Below are positions 1 through 8,555 of a stretch of DNA of 64,000 nucleotides, piece after piece. The first letter of the stretch is position 1. Every line of letters begins with the position of its first letter. The notes beneath the pieces are model-generated. The model did no database searches, was not told the origin of the DNA, and saw only the letters and a list, made by a program, of their open reading frames with translations. Origin of the DNA: Desulfovibrio sp. JY (GTDB lineage Bacteria; Desulfobacterota; Desulfovibrionia; Desulfovibrionales; Desulfovibrionaceae). Made by a program: the position numbers and the translations under genes. The DNA lies in contig CP082962.1 in assembly GCA_021730285.1 (NCBI GenBank), forward strand, positions 3,286,001-3,350,000, read 5' to 3'.

Positions 1-1
1 G

Positions 2-1033
2 ACGCGGAAGCTTTTGAGCAAGGGCCTTGCCTACGAGAAATTGCGCAGTGTCTATTTCGACGTGGCCCGCGACAAGGCGTATGGCGGACTGCTCGGCACG
101 GACATGACCAAGCTGGCCCTTGGCAAGACCGTGGACCTGCTGGCCTATGCCAAGGACAATCCCCAGGATTTCACGCTGCTCAAACGTGTGAGCCTCAAGG
201 ACCTCAAGGCCGGCGACGCCTTGTCCACGCCCTGGGGCAATGTGCGGCCGAGCTGGTTTCTCCAGATGGCGGCGGCGGCGGTCAAGGCGCTTCCCGCCGT
301 GACCGTTGTGCTGACCGACGAGGACAAGACCTTTCCGCATCTGGAAAATCTGCGGGCCATCTGGTCGGTTGGGGCGGGTTTTTCCCCGGCGGCCTGGCTG
401 GTCGGCGGGCGGGTGGCCGGCCGGGAGGGCGAGGAAGCCGGTACGGCCGATCTGGCCGATTTGCTGGCCCTTGGCGTCCATCCCCTGGCCGTTCGGGCTT
501 GGCTGCTTTCGGTCGGCTACCGCAAGCCGCTTTGCGCCGTGCCGGAATCGCTTCGGATGTGGGAGAAAAACCGCAACCGGGTGCAGGAGCTGGCCGCCAA
601 TCTCGGGTTGGTCGCGGGCAGCCAGGGCAACGCCTCGGACGCGGTCGTGACCGAAGCCGAGAAACTGACCCAGTCCCTGGACACGGCCGTGGCCGACGAT
701 CTGGCCGTTTTCCAGTTCTGGCCCCAGCTGTTCGCGTTTTGCCGGTTCGCCAACGGGCTCATTGCCGCCGGGTCCCTGACCCCGGCCGATGCCGCGCGCC
801 TGGGCGGCGCGCTCAGTGCGGCCGACGGCGTGCTGGGGCTGCTCGATCCCGCCTGCCTGCCGGTCGCCCCGCGCCAGTGGCCCGAACCGGTGCCCAAGCT
901 GGTCGCGGCCCGGGAACAGGCGCGTCGGGACAAGGATTTCACCAGGGCCGACGCCATTCGGGCGGATATCGAGGGCCTTGGCTACCGGGTCGAGGATGCG
1001 TTAGGCGGGGTGCGGCTTTTCCCGAGGAGCTGA
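2..1033 (+). CDS. Cysteinyl-tRNA synthetase paralogue, C-terminal part (5' partial)
   Basis: The reading frame is open from the window edge, so the N-terminus and HIGH region are missing. The last 40 residues (VAAREQARRDKDFTRADAIR region and the RLFPRS end) are typical of the CysRS C-terminus. The catalytic core is recognisable (ALGKTVDLLAYAKDNPQDF, STPWGNVRPSWFLQMA, FPHLENL) but degraded. The zinc-ligand cysteine of the family motif WHIECSAM aligns with Met, the second acidic zinc ligand of HHENE aligns with Leu, and no KMSKS loop is visible. By inference this is a CysRS-derived paralogue that may not aminoacylate tRNA-Cys. The in-frame TTG at 14 is not needed as a start, because the frame continues upstream. 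It ends directly against the convergent gene that follows. Confidence 0.8.
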   Translation, partial: TRKLLSKGLAYEKLRSVYFDVARDKAYGGLLGTDMTKLALGKTVDLLAYAKDNPQDFTLLKRVSLKDLKAGDALSTPWGNVRPSWFLQMAAAAVKALPAVTVVLTDEDKTFPHLENLRAIWSVGAGFSPAAWLVGGRVAGREGEEAGTADLADLLALGVHPLAVRAWLLSVGYRKPLCAVPESLRMWEKNRNRVQELAANLGLVAGSQGNASDAVVTEAEKLTQSLDTAVADDLAVFQFWPQLFAFCRFANGLIAAGSLTPADAARLGGALSAADGVLGLLDPACLPVAPRQWPEPVPKLVAAREQARRDKDFTRADAIRADIEGLGYRVEDALGGVRLFPRS

Positions 1034-1756
1034 TCAGCGGGGCAGGGGCACGGCCACGAGCAGCACCTGCTTGTCGCCGAAGCGCTTTTCGGCGAATTCC
1101 TGCTCCAGGGCGGCCATGCCGGCCGGGGAGGACAGTTCGAGGCGGTGGACGCCGTGGCCGGGAGTGGCGTGGTAGAGGAATTTGCGTCCCTGGCTGTCGG
1201 TCACGATCAGGCCCACGTGGTAATAGAGCAGCCGGCCTTTCACTGCCTTGCTGTATGCCACAAGGGCCATTTCTCCCGGTCGCAGGGAGGAAAGGGCCGT
1301 GTTCCAGGCCGCCTTGTCGTGCAGGGGGAAGCCCCGAAAGCGGGAGGCATCGAGGGCCGCCGGGTCGCTTGTTGGGGCGTTTGGGGCCAGGACGCGGCGC
1401 GGGAGCCCGTCGGTGATGTTGACGATCAGGTCGTAGCCGAAGTCCCAGTCCTGGCCGCGTGGGCTGCCCGGGCCGGAATCGCCCTTGCGGTCGCGCCCCG
1501 CCGCATCGAGGGGCAGGGGGCGGCCGAGGAGCCCCCGCGAGGCCGTGGTCACGAAGCCGCTGCAGTTGTAGCCGGCCGTGGGCAGCGAGGCGGCCTGATT
1601 GGCGAACAGGGTGTGGCGGCCGGCCGGATCGTCCACGCCGTCGTCGCGGTAGGGCGCGCCGAGAAAGGGGGCCAGGGCAACAGTCGGATCGGCGGCCCGG
1701 GCGGCTCCCGCCGGCGCGAGCAGGCAAAGGCCCAAAACGAGCGCCGCGACGCGCAA
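1034..1756 (-). CDS. Exported NlpC/P60-like protein
   Basis: From a TTG at 1756 the protein is 240 aa and begins with a short basic start, a hydrophobic core (VAALVLGLCLLAPAG) and an AxA-type cleavage site. It would therefore be exported. The segment YNCSGFV followed by a helix resembles the catalytic cysteine helix of NlpC/P60 peptidases, and YYHVGLIV resembles the strand carrying their histidine. A cell-wall or small-peptide amidase role is inferred from these two motifs only. The same frame is open to an ATG at 1897 (287 aa), but that start would run across the ribosome-binding site and start of the divergent gene at 1875 and would bury the signal peptide. No good Shine-Dalgarno precedes the TTG, so the start is uncertain. 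Confidence 0.6.
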   Translation of the reverse strand: MRVAALVLGLCLLAPAGAARAADPTVALAPFLGAPYRDDGVDDPAGRHTLFANQAASLPTAGYNCSGFVTTASRGLLGRPLPLDAAGRDRKGDSGPGSPRGQDWDFGYDLIVNITDGLPRRVLAPNAPTSDPAALDASRFRGFPLHDKAAWNTALSSLRPGEMALVAYSKAVKGRLLYYHVGLIVTDSQGRKFLYHATPGHGVHRLELSSPAGMAALEQEFAEKRFGDKQVLLVAVPLPR

Positions 1757-1874
1757 GGCAAATTGACCGGATAGCGGAAGCCGCGTAGGATCAGTACGAT
1801 AGCCGGGCCGGAAGGACTGGGGCCGTTTCCCGGAAAGGGCCGGAACACCATGGAATGTGCCGAGGAGGCAGAGG

Positions 1875-2432
1875 ATGAAGTTCAACATTGAGATCAAGGG
1901 TTTCGGTCAGCGCGTTTTCTATTCCTACATCGAGAAGGAAATGGTCCGTGAGGCCAGGGAGGCCAACCGGGAACGCTATATCGATTATATCTTCCATGGG
2001 GCCGACAACAATCTGCATTCCTCCGGCGAGGACTTGCTGGAAAGCAACCGTCCCGTTGTCTATATCATTGTCAATGAAAGAGAAAAACTTCGAGTCAGTC
2101 TGAACAAGATCAACTGCGAAGTCAAGAGTCATCCGGCCAAGAAGATCTTTCAGCCGTTCGTGAAAAATAATTTGTTATATTGTTTCGGCTACAACGAGGA
2201 ATATATCCATACGTATTCCTTCAGCGATGTCGAAGAAATCGATATCGACAAGATCACGGCGCGCATCATTGAGACGGACATTCCAAAGACCATCGAGAAC
2301 AACGTCTGGATGCAAAAGGTCATTCACATCGAAAGCATGCTCTACGACGGCAAGGAGATCAAGCGCGAGGAATTCCTGTCCCGTCCCATGGGCAACGTTC
2401 TCGGCCCGGTCCTTATCGACCTGGAAGTCTGA
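1875..2432 (+). CDS. Hypothetical protein, 185 aa
   Basis: ATG at 1875 is preceded by GGAGGCAGAGG, a good ribosome-binding site. The product is acidic and soluble, with no signal peptide or membrane segment, and I do not recognise a family. Codon use is less GC-rich than its neighbours (runs such as AATAATTTGTTATATTG near 2167), which may indicate a different history. It is followed about 60 bp later by a strong intrinsic terminator, so it is probably monocistronic. Confidence 0.75.
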   Translation: MKFNIEIKGFGQRVFYSYIEKEMVREAREANRERYIDYIFHGADNNLHSSGEDLLESNRPVVYIIVNEREKLRVSLNKINCEVKSHPAKKIFQPFVKNNLLYCFGYNEEYIHTYSFSDVEEIDIDKITARIIETDIPKTIENNVWMQKVIHIESMLYDGKEIKREEFLSRPMGNVLGPVLIDLEV

Positions 2433-2495
2433 TTTTTTTCGCGCTTCTCGCTTCGACCGCTTCGGGCGAAGTGGCGGGCGCGGCGATCGGAGACA

Positions 2496-2528
2496 AAGGC
2501 CCGGCGCGCAAGCGTCGGGCCTTTTTTT
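2496..2528 (+). terminator. Rho-independent terminator
   Basis: A 10-bp GC-rich stem (AGGCCCGGCG paired with CGTCGGGCCT, one wobble pair) with a 6-nt loop is followed by seven T. It closes the 1875-2432 transcription unit. Confidence 0.9.
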
Positions 2529-2646
2529 GTGGCCCGGGTCCGGCCAACGCGCGCCGGAGGGCGCGGTGCGCCTTGGTGTGCGCCTTCGAACGGGGTGCCA
2601 ATGCGATGGCGACACCGACGCATGGTTGTTTTGGGGGGGAACGCAA

Positions 2647-2817
2647 CTACGCCTTGGGGGGGCTCTTTTCGTCGCCTTGGGCCAGGGCGTTTTGCAGCAG
2701 CATGTCCGCCAGGTCCTTGACCGTGTTGCGTGCCGGGTCCAGGCCCAGGGACGCCGCCAGCTCCATGATCTTGTCCCCGGTCTTTACCGCATGGCGTATT
2801 TTTTCATAGTCCTGCAT
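2647..2817 (-). CDS. Small hypothetical protein, 56 aa
   Basis: Begins at ATG 2817 (MQDYEKIRHAVKTGDKIMEL) and ends at TAG 2647-2649, with GAAGGAAGG about 10 nt upstream. The sequence is mostly helical and charged, has regular GC-rich codon use, and contains no membrane segment. It lies downstream of the PilZ-domain gene on the same strand and may be co-transcribed with it. No family is recognised. It is supported by coding character and the ribosome-binding site, not by homology. Confidence 0.55.
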   Translation of the reverse strand: MQDYEKIRHAVKTGDKIMELAASLGLDPARNTVKDLADMLLQNALAQGDEKSPPKA

Positions 2818-2954
2818 GGGCGGGGTCGGACCTTCCTTCGCGGCATGGGCTTATGGGAAAAATGCCGCATGGCCAGCATACCCGTATGATGGCCCGTGCG
2901 CAACGCCGTTGGCCCTCGGGCGCTGGCCACGTCGCCGGTCTTGCAAAGGAGGGG

Positions 2955-3386
2955 TCAGTTTTTGACGATGCGCGTGATGTCGCTGGTGGAAAGCGACAGC
3001 GGATGCTCGAAGCAGATGCCGAATTCCCTGTCCCGAATCCAGCGCACGAGGCCCGGCTGATAGTGGGCCAGCTCGCCGCACGGCTGGAGTTGCGGATTAA
3101 AGAGCACCCGCTGGCCCATGTGCACCGTGATCGGCACATCGTCACTGCGCACCCGGGTGCCGCGCCGGCTGATGTCGATGATCAGCACGTCGGCGCACAG
3201 GTGTTCGGTCTGGATGCGGCCATGGTTTAAAAGCGCGCTGTCGCCCACGCAGATACGCTTGGCGTCGCGGCGATCGCCGCAATCCCGGCAGCGCCAGTAG
3301 GATAGGGCGGGAGGGGCCTGGGGGATGAATTCCTGCCAGGTGGGTTTGCCGCAATGCGGACAGCGTTTGAATTCGATCAGCGCCAT
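2955..3386 (-). CDS. Zinc-ribbon and PilZ domain protein
   Basis: The 143-aa product starts with a zinc ribbon (CPHC near residue 9 and CRDC about 20 residues later). A PilZ-like region follows: an RxxxR element (RDAKR) and about 28 residues later DISRRGTRV, matching the family pattern RxxxR...D/NxSxxG that binds cyclic di-GMP. It is probably a cytoplasmic c-di-GMP effector; the zinc ribbon may mediate contacts with protein or nucleic acid (inference). An in-frame ATG at 3434 would add 16 residues. Neither start has a strong Shine-Dalgarno. Confidence 0.75.
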   Translation of the reverse strand: MALIEFKRCPHCGKPTWQEFIPQAPPALSYWRCRDCGDRRDAKRICVGDSALLNHGRIQTEHLCADVLIIDISRRGTRVRSDDVPITVHMGQRVLFNPQLQPCGELAHYQPGLVRWIRDREFGICFEHPLSLSTSDITRIVKN

Positions 3387-3545
3387 TGTCACGTCCAGGC
3401 CTGGAGACTGCTCCGGCGCTTCCAGGCCGTACATATGTTTACCATCCGCCGCCCCGGGCCGCAACCGCCGCGCCGTCTTGACGCTTCCCGCCAAGGCGTT
3501 ATTGTTGAAAGTGCCGATCCGTCCCGGATGGGCGAAGGAGCACGT

Positions 3546-3950
3546 ATGGCCGGACTTTTGGCCAGGCTTGTGGACTTGGCGGAAAAGCGCGAGGATCTCG
3601 TGGTCACCGAAGTCGACGATATCGATAGCTGGGGATTTTTGCTGTATCGTGACGACCGCTACCATATTTACGTCAACCGCTCGGTGCGCAACTTTCGCAA
3701 GATCATGGTGCTGGCGGACGAGCTGGGCCATTACGCCCTACGCCGTCGCATCGCCAGGCGCGAGGGCCTGCCGCCGGAGGCGGCGACCATTGTCGAGCGC
3801 ATTCGCCAGGACAGGGCCTGCGATGCCTGGGCCGCCAAGTTCACCCGGCGATTGCTCTTTTTTATCCGCCGGGGACTGCACGGCAGTCGCTCCCGTCGGC
3901 CAAGGCAGGGCTATTACGATCCGTCCTGGCGGCTGCCGCAAAAAGACTGA
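3546..3950 (+). CDS. ImmA/IrrE-like metallopeptidase-related protein
   Basis: ATG 3546 has AAGGAG five bases upstream. The 134-aa protein contains ADELGHYAL, which matches the ImmA/IrrE (DUF955) active-site helix HELGHxxL, except that the first zinc-binding His is Asp. A second helix, ACDAWAAKFTRRLL, corresponds to the conserved A..FA..LL segment that follows it in that family. The product may be an inactive or altered metalloprotease. The 3' end overlaps the 3' end of the convergent EcsC gene by 37 bp. Confidence 0.6.
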   Translation: MAGLLARLVDLAEKREDLVVTEVDDIDSWGFLLYRDDRYHIYVNRSVRNFRKIMVLADELGHYALRRRIARREGLPPEAATIVERIRQDRACDAWAAKFTRRLLFFIRRGLHGSRSRRPRQGYYDPSWRLPQKD

Positions 3951-4585
3951 CCGTCCGGCGCCGCAACGGTCGGCAGCAAGGCCATGGCCGCCTTGCCGAT
4001 GCCGGCCGTGACCGAGGCGTCCCAGGCCGCGCCGACCAGACCGCTGACCAGTGGGACGATGCGGCCGACGCCGGCCGTGCCCGCATCCCCGAGCCGGGCC
4101 AGCAGTCGCAGTCCCACCAGCGTGTTGATGCGGCCGGCCGTCTCGCCGCCAAGCTGGGCCAGCATGTCCGCCGTCAGCCTGCCGCCAAGGCGCGCTCCGG
4201 CCGCGCCCGCCACTTCGGCCGCCTTGGCTCCGCACAGGCACAGGCCGCAAAGCGCCCGCACTCGCGTGTCGGTCAGATCGTGGCCGCAAACGATGGCCAT
4301 GGCCTGGACCATGCGCAGTTGCAGAAAAATCGTGCCGGCCAGATTGACGGGCAGCGTCGCCGGCAAAAGGGCCAGCCCGCCGGCATTGGTGACGAAGCCC
4401 GAAAGCGCCGCCTTGCGTTTGTGCCCGGCGATGATTTTTTGCAGCCGCGCCCCGAGCGGCACCTCCGGGTCCATGTGGCGCGCGGCCAGGGCGTGGGCCG
4501 ATTCCTGGCCGGGGAGCCCCCGGGCGGCCCGGTCCCAGGCCCAACTGAGGGCGCGCAAAATCGTCGGATGGTCGATGACCGGCAT
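3914..4585 (-). CDS. EcsC family protein
   Basis: The 223-aa product starts at ATG 4585. It contains the glycine/alanine-rich amphipathic pattern of the EcsC family, including the GFVTNAGGLALLPATLPVNL region and a C-terminal pair of Gly/Ala-rich hydrophobic helices. In Firmicutes EcsC is associated with the Ecs ABC transporter; the role in Proteobacteria is unknown. No ABC transporter is adjacent here. It overlaps the convergent ImmA-like gene at the 3' end. Confidence 0.75.
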   Translation of the reverse strand: MPVIDHPTILRALSWAWDRAARGLPGQESAHALAARHMDPEVPLGARLQKIIAGHKRKAALSGFVTNAGGLALLPATLPVNLAGTIFLQLRMVQAMAIVCGHDLTDTRVRALCGLCLCGAKAAEVAGAAGARLGGRLTADMLAQLGGETAGRINTLVGLRLLARLGDAGTAGVGRIVPLVSGLVGAAWDASVTAGIGKAAMALLPTVAAPDGQSFCGSRQDGS

Positions 4586-4729
4586 GTCTCGGGTCCTTTT
4601 ACCGTAATATATTGGGAAATAAGGCTGTCTCGGTGAGGGGCAAGGGGGGGCGGTCCCTTTCCGCCGCGCCCCGTCCGGACGACTTTCCCTTGAAACCTGT
4701 TTCGGATAACGGTATCCGGGGCACCCGCC

Positions 4730-5398
4730 ATGAAAACGTATCGCGACCATTATTTCAAGAAGGCCAAGCAGGATAACTATCCCGCGCGGTCGGTCTACAA
4801 GCTTCAGGAGATCGAAAAGCAGTCGCGCCTGTTGTTTCCTGGCGCGTCGGTGCTCGACCTCGGGGCCTGCCCCGGCTCCTGGACGCTTTTCGCCGCTTCC
4901 CGCGTGGGGGAAGCGGGCCGGGTGCTCGCCATCGACCTCAATGACGCCGCAACGGCCTTTCCCGGCAACGTCACCTACATGACCGGGGACATGCTCGAAC
5001 CCGGGCCGGAGATCGTCGCGGCATTTATGCGCCTTGGTCCCTTCGACGTGCTGCTCTCCGACATGGCCCCCAAGACCACCGGGGTCAAGTTCGCGGACCA
5101 GGCCCGATCCCTGGAGTTGTGCGAGGCGGCGCTTTCCGTGGCCTTTGAGCGGCTCAAGCCCGGCGGCGCCTTCGTGGTCAAGATTTTTCAGGGGCCGGAC
5201 GCGCCGGCCTTTCAGAAGGGGCTTCGGGACTATTTCGACAAGGTCCGCGTGGCCAAGCCCAAAAGCTCCCGGGCCGAAAGCAAGGAAATATTCTACGTGG
5301 CCACGGGATTTCGCCCGCCGGTTCCGGAGCTTCCCGATCCCGACCCTCCGCCCTTGCCGCCGGATGACACGGTGGCCGAGGGTGGATCGAAAACGTAA
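4730..5398 (+). CDS. rlmE: 23S rRNA 2'-O-ribose methyltransferase RlmE (RrmJ/FtsJ)
   Basis: 222 aa, matching the usual length. The SAM-binding motif is VLDLGACPGSWTLFA. The K-D-K-E catalytic tetrad of the family is visible in RSVYKLQEI, LLSDMAP, FVVKIFQG and AESKEIFYV. Family members methylate U2552 in the 23S A-loop late in 50S assembly. The C-terminus carries a short proline/aspartate-rich extension (PDPDPPPLPPDD). It is about 60 bp upstream of the YebC gene and probably co-transcribed. Confidence 0.93.
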   Translation: MKTYRDHYFKKAKQDNYPARSVYKLQEIEKQSRLLFPGASVLDLGACPGSWTLFAASRVGEAGRVLAIDLNDAATAFPGNVTYMTGDMLEPGPEIVAAFMRLGPFDVLLSDMAPKTTGVKFADQARSLELCEAALSVAFERLKPGGAFVVKIFQGPDAPAFQKGLRDYFDKVRVAKPKSSRAESKEIFYVATGFRPPVPELPDPDPPPLPPDDTVAEGGSKT

Positions 5399-5458
5399 AG
5401 ACAATGACAGAAGGGCGGCCGGGGCGACCCGGTGCGCCAGGGATATCGAGGAGGCATG

Positions 5459-6196
5459 ATGTCCGGACATAGTAAATGGCATAATATCCAGGCTCACAAG
5501 TCGGTACAGGATGCCAAGAAAAGTAAGTTTTTCACCAAGGTGACCAAGGAACTCATGCTGGCGGCCAAGGCCGGCGGCGCGGATACGGCGCTCAATAACC
5601 GCCTCAAATCGGCCATCGCCGCGGCCAAGGCCGTCAACCTGCCCAAGGACAAGATCGAACAGGCCATCAAGAAGGGTATCGGCGAGCTGGGCGGCGAGAA
5701 TCTCGAAGAGGTCCTCTACGAAGGCTACGGGCCCGGCGGCGTGGCCCTCCTGGTCGAGGCGGCCACCGACAACCGCAACCGCACTGTGGCCGACGTGCGT
5801 CACCTGCTGTCCAAGGGCGGCGGGGCCATGGGCGAGGCCGGCTGCGTGGGCTGGATGTTCGCCAAAAAGGGCGTCTTCTCCTTTCCCAAGGAGTCCTTCA
5901 CCGAGGAACAGCTCATGGAAGTGGCCCTGGAGCATGGGGCCGAGGACATCGCCGACGAGGACGACGTCTGGGAGGTGCATTGCGCCCCCGAGGACTTCGA
6001 TGCCCTAAGCGGCGCGTTCGAGGCGGCCGGCATGACCACCGATGACGCCGAAGTGTCCATGCTGCCGTCCAACACCGTGGCCCTGGACGAGGAAAACGGC
6101 CTGAAGCTTTTAAAGCTTATCGACATGCTCGAAGACAACGACGACGTGCAGAAAGTCCACACCAACGGCGACCTGCCCGACGAACTGCTGGTGTAA
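5459..6196 (+). CDS. yebC: YebC/PmpR family transcriptional regulator
   Basis: 245 aa beginning MSGHSKWHNIQ, the near-invariant family start. ATGATG at 5456 gives two candidates, and the family alignment favours 5459. GAGGAGG lies just upstream. Family hallmarks include the N-terminal helical domain with HSKWHNI and KSKFFTKV, then EGYGPGGVALLVEA and a C-terminal LLKLIDMLEDNDDVQ. YebC proteins are DNA-binding regulators, and some also relieve ribosome stalling at proline stretches. It is followed by a two-hairpin repeat and then ruvCAB, an association common in bacteria. Confidence 0.93.
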   Translation: MSGHSKWHNIQAHKSVQDAKKSKFFTKVTKELMLAAKAGGADTALNNRLKSAIAAAKAVNLPKDKIEQAIKKGIGELGGENLEEVLYEGYGPGGVALLVEAATDNRNRTVADVRHLLSKGGGAMGEAGCVGWMFAKKGVFSFPKESFTEEQLMEVALEHGAEDIADEDDVWEVHCAPEDFDALSGAFEAAGMTTDDAEVSMLPSNTVALDEENGLKLLKLIDMLEDNDDVQKVHTNGDLPDELLV

Positions 6197-6202
6197 ACGA
6201 AG

Positions 6203-6270
6203 CCCCGGGAGGGGCGTTGCCCCTCCCGGACCCTCCCTACCGGGGGGAATAATTCCCCCCGGCCCCCTTT
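6203..6270 (-). repeat. Two-hairpin GC-rich repeat, copy B1 (reverse)
   Basis: Hairpin 1 at 6205-6229 has 11-bp arms (CCGGGAGGGGC) and a 3-nt loop. Hairpin 2 at 6240-6262 has 10-bp arms (CCGGGGGGAA). The same two-hairpin layout with different stem sequences recurs at 30295, 31225, 38246 and 38474. It fills much of the 248-bp gap between yebC and ruvC. Confidence 0.7.
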
Positions 6271-6444
6271 GATGGGGGATGCGAGGGGTGCGATAATCCG
6301 AATTGCCGGGGGATTTCCTTCAAGGCGGGAATCCGGTGTGACGGCCCTTTGGCTGCCCGGGCGTTTCCTCGGGCATTTTCCGCTGGTTGTGATCGACGGG
6401 GAAGGGTAGGAAAACGGCAGGCGGGGCAGGAGGCGTAATGCGGT

Positions 6445-6954
6445 ATGCAATCCGGGGCTGAGCTTGTCGTCTTGGGACTCGATCCCGGGTCGCGCGTCAC
6501 GGGCTATGGTTTCGTGCGCGAGCGTTCGGGCGTGCTGGAGCTTGTGGCCGCCGGCGTCGTGCGCACCGGGGCGGATACCGATTTTTGCCGGCGTCTGGGC
6601 ACCATCTATACCTCTGTTGCCAAGCTGATCGGCCAGCATGCCCCGGTCGAGGCGGCGGTGGAGAACGTGTTCGTGTCCAAGAATCCGGGAACGGCCTTGA
6701 AGCTCGGCCAAGCGCGGGGCGCGGCCCTGGCCGCCTGTTCCGTGGCCGGGTTGCCGGTTTTCTCCTACGAACCGACCATCATCAAAAAAAGCCTGGTCGG
6801 CACCGGCCGGGCCGAAAAATCCCAGGTGGCCTTCATGGTGGGCAGGGTGCTGGCATGTCGGGAAACTTTCGCCGTGGACGCGACCGACGCCTTGGCCGCG
6901 GCCGTGTGTCACCTGAACCAGAGGCGGCTGACGCGCCTGTGCGAGGCGCGATGA
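6445..6954 (+). CDS. ruvC: Holliday junction resolvase RuvC
   Basis: 169 aa. The four catalytic acids of the RNase H-fold resolvase are visible: Asp in LGLDPGSR, Glu in VENVFV, and the two Asp of DATDALA. RuvC cuts Holliday junctions symmetrically after RuvAB branch migration. ATG 6445 is used with AGGAGG about 10 nt upstream; ATG 6438 is out of frame. The stop overlaps the ruvA start as ATGA, which implies translational coupling. Confidence 0.95.
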   Translation: MQSGAELVVLGLDPGSRVTGYGFVRERSGVLELVAAGVVRTGADTDFCRRLGTIYTSVAKLIGQHAPVEAAVENVFVSKNPGTALKLGQARGAALAACSVAGLPVFSYEPTIIKKSLVGTGRAEKSQVAFMVGRVLACRETFAVDATDALAAAVCHLNQRRLTRLCEAR

Positions 6955-7559
6955 TCGGGTATATCGAAGGACGGGTGGTGGTGCGCCGGGACCGGTACGC
7001 CATCGTGCTGACCCCGGGCGGCGTCGGCTATGAATTGGAGCTGCCGGGCCCCGCAGCGGCTGCGTTGCCGGCCCCGGGCGGCCAGGCGTCCCTTTTCGTG
7101 CACACGGTGGTGCGCGAGGACGCCTTCGAACTCTTCGGCTTCGCCACACTCGAAGACCGGGAAACCTTTCGCATCCTCATCGGCATCACCAAGCTCGGCC
7201 CCAAGACCGCCCTGGCCATCCTGTCGCGCTATACCGCCGACGATCTGTCCCGCATCGTGGCCACGGGCGACCTGGACGCCCTGACCCAGGTGTCCGGCAT
7301 CGGCAAGAAAAGCGCCCAGCGCATCCTGATCGAGCTGACCTACAAGTTCGAGGGCCGGGCCGTCACGGCCGCCGCTGCCCTGGCCCCCATCCCCGGCGGC
7401 GGGGTCCTGGCCGACGTGGTGGCGGGACTGACCAATCTCGGCTATCCTGAAGCCGACGCCAGACGCGTGGGTACGGCCGTGCTGGACGACGAGCCCGATC
7501 TCGACGTGGCCGGCGCCTTGCGCCAGGCCCTCAAACGCCTGGCTTCCGAAAAGACATGA
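6951..7559 (+). CDS. ruvA: Holliday junction DNA helicase subunit RuvA
   Basis: 202 aa starting [10 protein letters not shown]. It has the N-terminal OB fold, tandem helix-hairpin-helix motifs ([13 protein letters not shown] and [13 protein letters not shown]) and the C-terminal domain III that contacts RuvB. The ATG overlaps the ruvC stop and its own stop overlaps the ruvB start, both as ATGA, so ruvCAB is a tightly coupled operon. Confidence 0.95.
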   Translation: MIGYIEGRVVVRRDRYAIVLTPGGVGYELELPGPAAAALPAPGGQASLFVHTVVREDAFELFGFATLEDRETFRILIGITKLGPKTALAILSRYTADDLSRIVATGDLDALTQVSGIGKKSAQRILIELTYKFEGRAVTAAAALAPIPGGGVLADVVAGLTNLGYPEADARRVGTAVLDDEPDLDVAGALRQALKRLASEKT

Positions 7560-8554
7560 CAAACGATTGCGACACGTTGGGCCAGACCGCCGCACCGGCC
7601 GGCCCGGACGATTCCATCCGCCCCTCGAAACTGGCCGAGTTTATCGGTCAAAACGATCTGCGGGCCAATCTGCGCGTATTTTTGCACGCCGCCATGGAGC
7701 AGGGCCGGGCGCTGGACCACTGCCTGCTCTACGGTCCGCCGGGGCTCGGCAAGACCACCCTGGCCCAGATCATGGCCTCGGAGCTCGGCGTCAATCTGGT
7801 GACCACCACCGGACCGGTGCTCGAGCGTTGCGGCGACCTGGCCGCCATCGTCACCAACCTGCGGCGCGGCGACATCCTTTTTATCGACGAAATCCACCGC
7901 ATGCCTCCGGCGGTGGAGGAAATCCTCTATCCGGCCATGGAGGATTTCAAGCTCGACCTTATTATAGGCCAGGGCCCCGGGGCGCGCACCGTGCGCATCG
8001 ACCTCGAACCGTTCACCCTGGTCGGGGCCACCACGCGCCTGGGGCTTTTGACTTCGCCTCTGCGCGATCGGTTCGGCGTGATCTTTCGCCTGGAATTTTA
8101 CAGCCCCGAGGAATTGGCCCGCATCGTGACCCGTTCGGCCGGCATCCTCGGCATCGGCGTGACGCCGGGCGGGGCGCTGGTCGTCGGCCAGCGATCCCGG
8201 GGCACGCCGCGCATCGCCAACCGGCTGTTGCGCCGGCTGCGCGATTTCGCGGTGGTGGCCGGCGCGTCCACCCTGGACGAGACGCTCGCCTGCGAGGCCC
8301 TGGCCCGCCTGGACGTGGACCCGCACGGCCTTGACCAGATGGACCGCAAGATTCTCACGACCATCATCCGCCACTACGAGGGCGGCCCGGTCGGCGTGAA
8401 GACCCTGGCCGTGGCCTTAAGCGAAGAGGTCCGCACCATCGAGGAGATCTACGAGCCCTACCTCATCCAGTGCGGACTCATAAAGCGCACGTCGCGAGGC
8501 CGGGTGGCCACCGCCAAGGCCTACGCCCACGTCAAACAAGGAATGCTCGACTGA
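7556..8554 (+). CDS. ruvB: Holliday junction branch-migration ATPase RuvB
   Basis: 332 aa AAA+ motor. Walker A is [10 protein letters not shown], Walker B is LFIDEIHRM, sensor I is [13 protein letters not shown], and the C-terminal winged-helix domain ends around TSRGRVAT. It drives branch migration as hexamers on RuvA. It is the last gene of the ruvCAB unit and only 1 bp separates it from thyX, so thyX is probably in the same transcript. Confidence 0.96.
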   Translation: MTNDCDTLGQTAAPAGPDDSIRPSKLAEFIGQNDLRANLRVFLHAAMEQGRALDHCLLYGPPGLGKTTLAQIMASELGVNLVTTTGPVLERCGDLAAIVTNLRRGDILFIDEIHRMPPAVEEILYPAMEDFKLDLIIGQGPGARTVRIDLEPFTLVGATTRLGLLTSPLRDRFGVIFRLEFYSPEELARIVTRSAGILGIGVTPGGALVVGQRSRGTPRIANRLLRRLRDFAVVAGASTLDETLACEALARLDVDPHGLDQMDRKILTTIIRHYEGGPVGVKTLAVALSEEVRTIEEIYEPYLIQCGLIKRTSRGRVATAKAYAHVKQGMLD

Positions 8555-8555
8555 C

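Noticed and set aside
939-1727. A 262-aa minus-strand frame opposite the CysRS-like and NlpC-like genes
   Set aside because: Its Arg/Pro/Gly-rich composition is typical of the shadow frame of GC-rich coding DNA, and a better gene occupies the region.
4586-5980. A long minus-strand frame extending the EcsC gene to 5980
   Set aside because: It runs opposite rlmE and yebC, whose products are recognised families. The EcsC protein starts at 4585 with a proper N-terminus.
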